Shown here in pieces: positions 5,508-6,891 of a DNA stretch of 6,891 nt (position 1 is its first letter; the number at the start of each line of letters is the position of its first letter). The position numbers and the translations under genes are program-made. The stretch is from Klebsiella pneumoniae. GTDB taxonomy: Bacteria; Pseudomonadota; Gammaproteobacteria; Ga0077536. Where the stretch lies: NCBI GenBank assembly GCA_945873015.1, contig CAMCBY010000224.1, forward strand, positions 1-6,891, written 5' to 3'. The notes beneath the pieces were generated by a model. It had not been told where the DNA came from and searched no databases. It saw only the letters and a list, made by a program, of their open reading frames with translations.

Positions 5508-6891
5508 ATGCACGAATCCACCGCCGCCGCGCTTGATCCCATTGACCTTGATGAGCACGCCCCGCGTGCACTGGTGGTCGATGATGAATCGACCAATCGT
5601 CTGATCCTGCGGGGACTGTTGGGGCGGCTCGGTTATCGCATCACGGAATGCGTCAATGGCGCCGAAGCTGTTGCCGCGAGCAGCGAGACACGCTTCGACA
5701 TCATCTTCATGGACGTCATGATGCCGGTCATGGACGGCGTAGCGGCGACCCGCATCATGAAGTCGCGCGAACAGCAGCGTTTTGTGCCGATCATTTTCCT
5801 GACCGCGTTATCGGATGAAAGTACGGTGGCGCGCTGCCTGGACGCTGGCGGTGACGATATTCTCTCCAAGCCCTATAGCGTTGCGGTGTTACGCGCCAAG
5901 ATCACTGCCTTGCAACGCATTCAGGCACTGCAGGACCGTGTCACGTCGCTGCATGCGCAGCAGGTGCGCGACGAACAGATTGCCGAGAAACTTTTTTCGC
6001 GGGTGGTGGGTGCCGGAAATTTCAGCCATCCGACCATCTGTGCCGAATTGCACCCGGCAGCGCGTTTCAGCGGCGATGTGTATCTCTCGGCGCGTGCGCC
6101 GTCGGGCGAAATCTATATCCTGCTGGGTGACTTCACGGGGCACGGTCTGGCTGCCGCAATTGGGGCTTTGCCAGTCTCGGAAGTATTTCGCGCAATGAGC
6201 GCGAAGGGTTTCGCGCCCGAGCAGATCCTGCGCAGCATCAACAAAAAATTGAACATCCTGTTTCCGACCGGCATGTTCATGGCGGCCCATTTCATCGCCA
6301 TCGACCCGAGCCTGAAATATCTGCGGGTGGCCAATTGCGGCATGCCTGACCTGCTGATATTCGGACCCGATCCGACGCAGCCGGTGACCAACATCGTCGC
6401 CCACAGCCTGGCGCTGGGGATTACCCAGGACATGTTCCTGCGCGACGGACCGCGCACCTTGCCGATAGAACCTGGCACACGGGTGTTGATGGCCTCCGAT
6501 GGTTTATTCGAAGCGGTGGCTCCCGATGGCACAGCTTTTGGCACCGAACGGGTCTTGAGCGCGATGCGCGGCATGGACCCTACTGCGATGCACGGTTTGC
6601 CAACAGTGCTTGCGCAACTTGAGAAGTTCTGCGGGCCTGTGCCGCAGGCCGACGACATTACCGCAGTCGAAATTCTGTGTGATACGAGCGTCATCGACGC
6701 CAGCAATTCGGCGGATGCGAAGGCCGACGACAGTGCGCCAAGCGCACGCAAAGGCTGGCAACTGCATTTGACCCTGCACGGTCCGCAATTGGCCACCCGC
6801 AGATATTTCAGGCTCGGGTCGATGGCGATGAAATGGGCCGCCATGAACATGCCGGTCGGAAACAGGATGTTCAATTTTTTGTTGATGCTGC
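5508..6891 (+). CDS. REC-PP2C (SpoIIE/RsbU-type) response regulator phosphatase, 3'-incomplete and disrupted by inverted copy
   Basis: A receiver (about residues 20-135) has D25/D26, phospho-acceptor D69 in F-M-D-V-M-M-P-V-M-D-G, T99 and K121. A helical, probably coiled-coil linker follows (about 126-165, rich in L, Q and R). The PP2C-like SpoIIE domain (about 175-392) has the metal-binding motifs S-G-D (D190), G-D-F-T-G-H-G (D208), S-D-G-L-F-E (D331) and A-D-D-I-T (D382/D383). Such proteins dephosphorylate a Ser/Thr on an anti-sigma-antagonist (STAS) protein in partner-switching systems. Residues 393-414 are a low-complexity Ala/Asp/Ser linker. W417-L-H-L-T-L then looks like the first strand of an RsbW-like HATPase domain, as in Pseudomonas HsbR. 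From 6783 (codon 426) the DNA is an inverted copy of 6232-6340, so the last 36 codons are spurious and the true C-terminus is missing. I chose ATG 5508 because REC begins about 20 residues later; GTG 5493, ATG 5463 and ATG 5340 are in frame upstream. No clear ribosome binding site precedes 5508. Confidence 0.9.
   Translation, partial: MHESTAAALDPIDLDEHAPRALVVDDESTNRLILRGLLGRLGYRITECVNGAEAVAASSETRFDIIFMDVMMPVMDGVAATRIMKSREQQRFVPIIFLTALSDESTVARCLDAGGDDILSKPYSVAVLRAKITALQRIQALQDRVTSLHAQQVRDEQIAEKLFSRVVGAGNFSHPTICAELHPAARFSGDVYLSARAPSGEIYILLGDFTGHGLAAAIGALPVSEVFRAMSAKGFAPEQILRSINKKLNILFPTGMFMAAHFIAIDPSLKYLRVANCGMPDLLIFGPDPTQPVTNIVAHSLALGITQDMFLRDGPRTLPIEPGTRVLMASDGLFEAVAPDGTAFGTERVLSAMRGMDPTAMHGLPTVLAQLEKFCGPVPQADDITAVEILCDTSVIDASNSADAKADDSAPSARKGWQLHLTLHGPQLATRRYFRLGSMAMKWAAMNMPVGNRMFNFLLML
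6232..6340 (+). repeat. Left arm of a 109-bp perfect inverted repeat (native copy inside PP2C domain)
   Basis: Every base from 6232 to 6340 pairs with 6891 down to 6783, with no mismatch over 109 positions. This arm lies in the native reading frame of the phosphatase domain (around residues 242-278, including N-K-K-L and P-T-G-M-F-M), so it is the original sequence. The intervening segment is 442 bp (6341-6782). Confidence 0.97.
6783..6891 (-). repeat. Right arm of the inverted repeat (reverse-complement copy, probable chimera or assembly artefact)
   Basis: This arm is the exact reverse complement of 6232-6340 and ends flush with the last base of the window. Read on the minus strand it encodes the same phosphatase residues as the left arm. 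Read on the plus strand it gives a meaningless but stop-free tail to the regulator. The identity stops sharply at 6782 (A versus C on the compared strand). Position at the edge, perfect identity, and lack of any transposase or site-specific recombinase nearby favour a template-switch chimera or graph-assembly artefact over a real inverted duplication. Confidence 0.95.

Noticed and set aside
5303..5536. 77-codon plus-strand open frame in the divergent region
   Set aside because: Out of frame with the regulator, Arg/His-rich, and overlaps the regulator's start; the regulator frame explains the region better.
6341..6782. Segment between the inverted arms as a mobile-element or cassette core
   Set aside because: It is continuous, in-frame coding sequence of the PP2C domain with all expected motifs, so nothing has been inserted.
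6113..6874. 253-codon minus-strand open frame beginning N-I-L-F-P-T-G-M-F-M
   Set aside because: Its first about 31 residues are the phosphatase peptide read from the inverted copy, and the rest is antisense of the phosphatase gene. It is a by-product of the inverted repeat.

Overview
The window is GC-rich (roughly 60% by eye) and densely coding. It holds four protein genes: two complete and two cut by the window edges. The gene families point to a proteobacterium, plausibly a gammaproteobacterium: a KirBac-type channel, an MgtC/DUF4010 membrane protein, an ArcB/BarA-style hybrid kinase and an HsbR-like response regulator. No rRNA or other taxonomic marker is present, so this is inference. 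The odd length and the structure at the right edge suggest the window is a whole assembly contig.

Layout. Bases 1-329 (+) carry the last 108 codons of a bacterial inward-rectifier K+ channel. Six bases later, and convergent with it, lies a polytopic membrane protein with MgtC and DUF4010 domains (336-1619, -). Upstream of that gene, after a 108-bp gap, is a soluble hybrid sensor kinase of about 1186 residues (1728-5288, -) with the order PASx4-HisKA-HATPase-REC-REC-HPt. A divergent intergenic region (5289-5507) separates it from a response regulator that reads rightward (5508 to the edge): REC, a coiled linker, a SpoIIE/RsbU-type PP2C phosphatase, and the beginning of what is probably a third domain.

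How the genes may work together. The kinase has every phosphorelay station (H541 to D830/D974 to H1120). The divergent regulator has an intact receiver, so the simplest model is kinase to HPt to receiver, controlling a PP2C phosphatase that acts on an anti-sigma-antagonist-like protein. The closest described parallel is Pseudomonas HptB-HsbR-HsbA (Shewanella CrsR is similar). The first two genes concern ion transport or membrane homeostasis and have no evident link to the signalling pair.

Right edge. Bases 6783-6891 are an exact reverse complement of 6232-6340, inside the same phosphatase gene. This 109-bp inverted copy ends flush with the window and breaks the regulator where its HATPase domain should begin. 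The likeliest explanation is a chimeric or assembly artefact, so sequence beyond 6782 should not be read as the true gene end. I found no convincing new biological system; the inverted copy and the phosphorelay-to-partner-switch pair are the points that deserve a second look.
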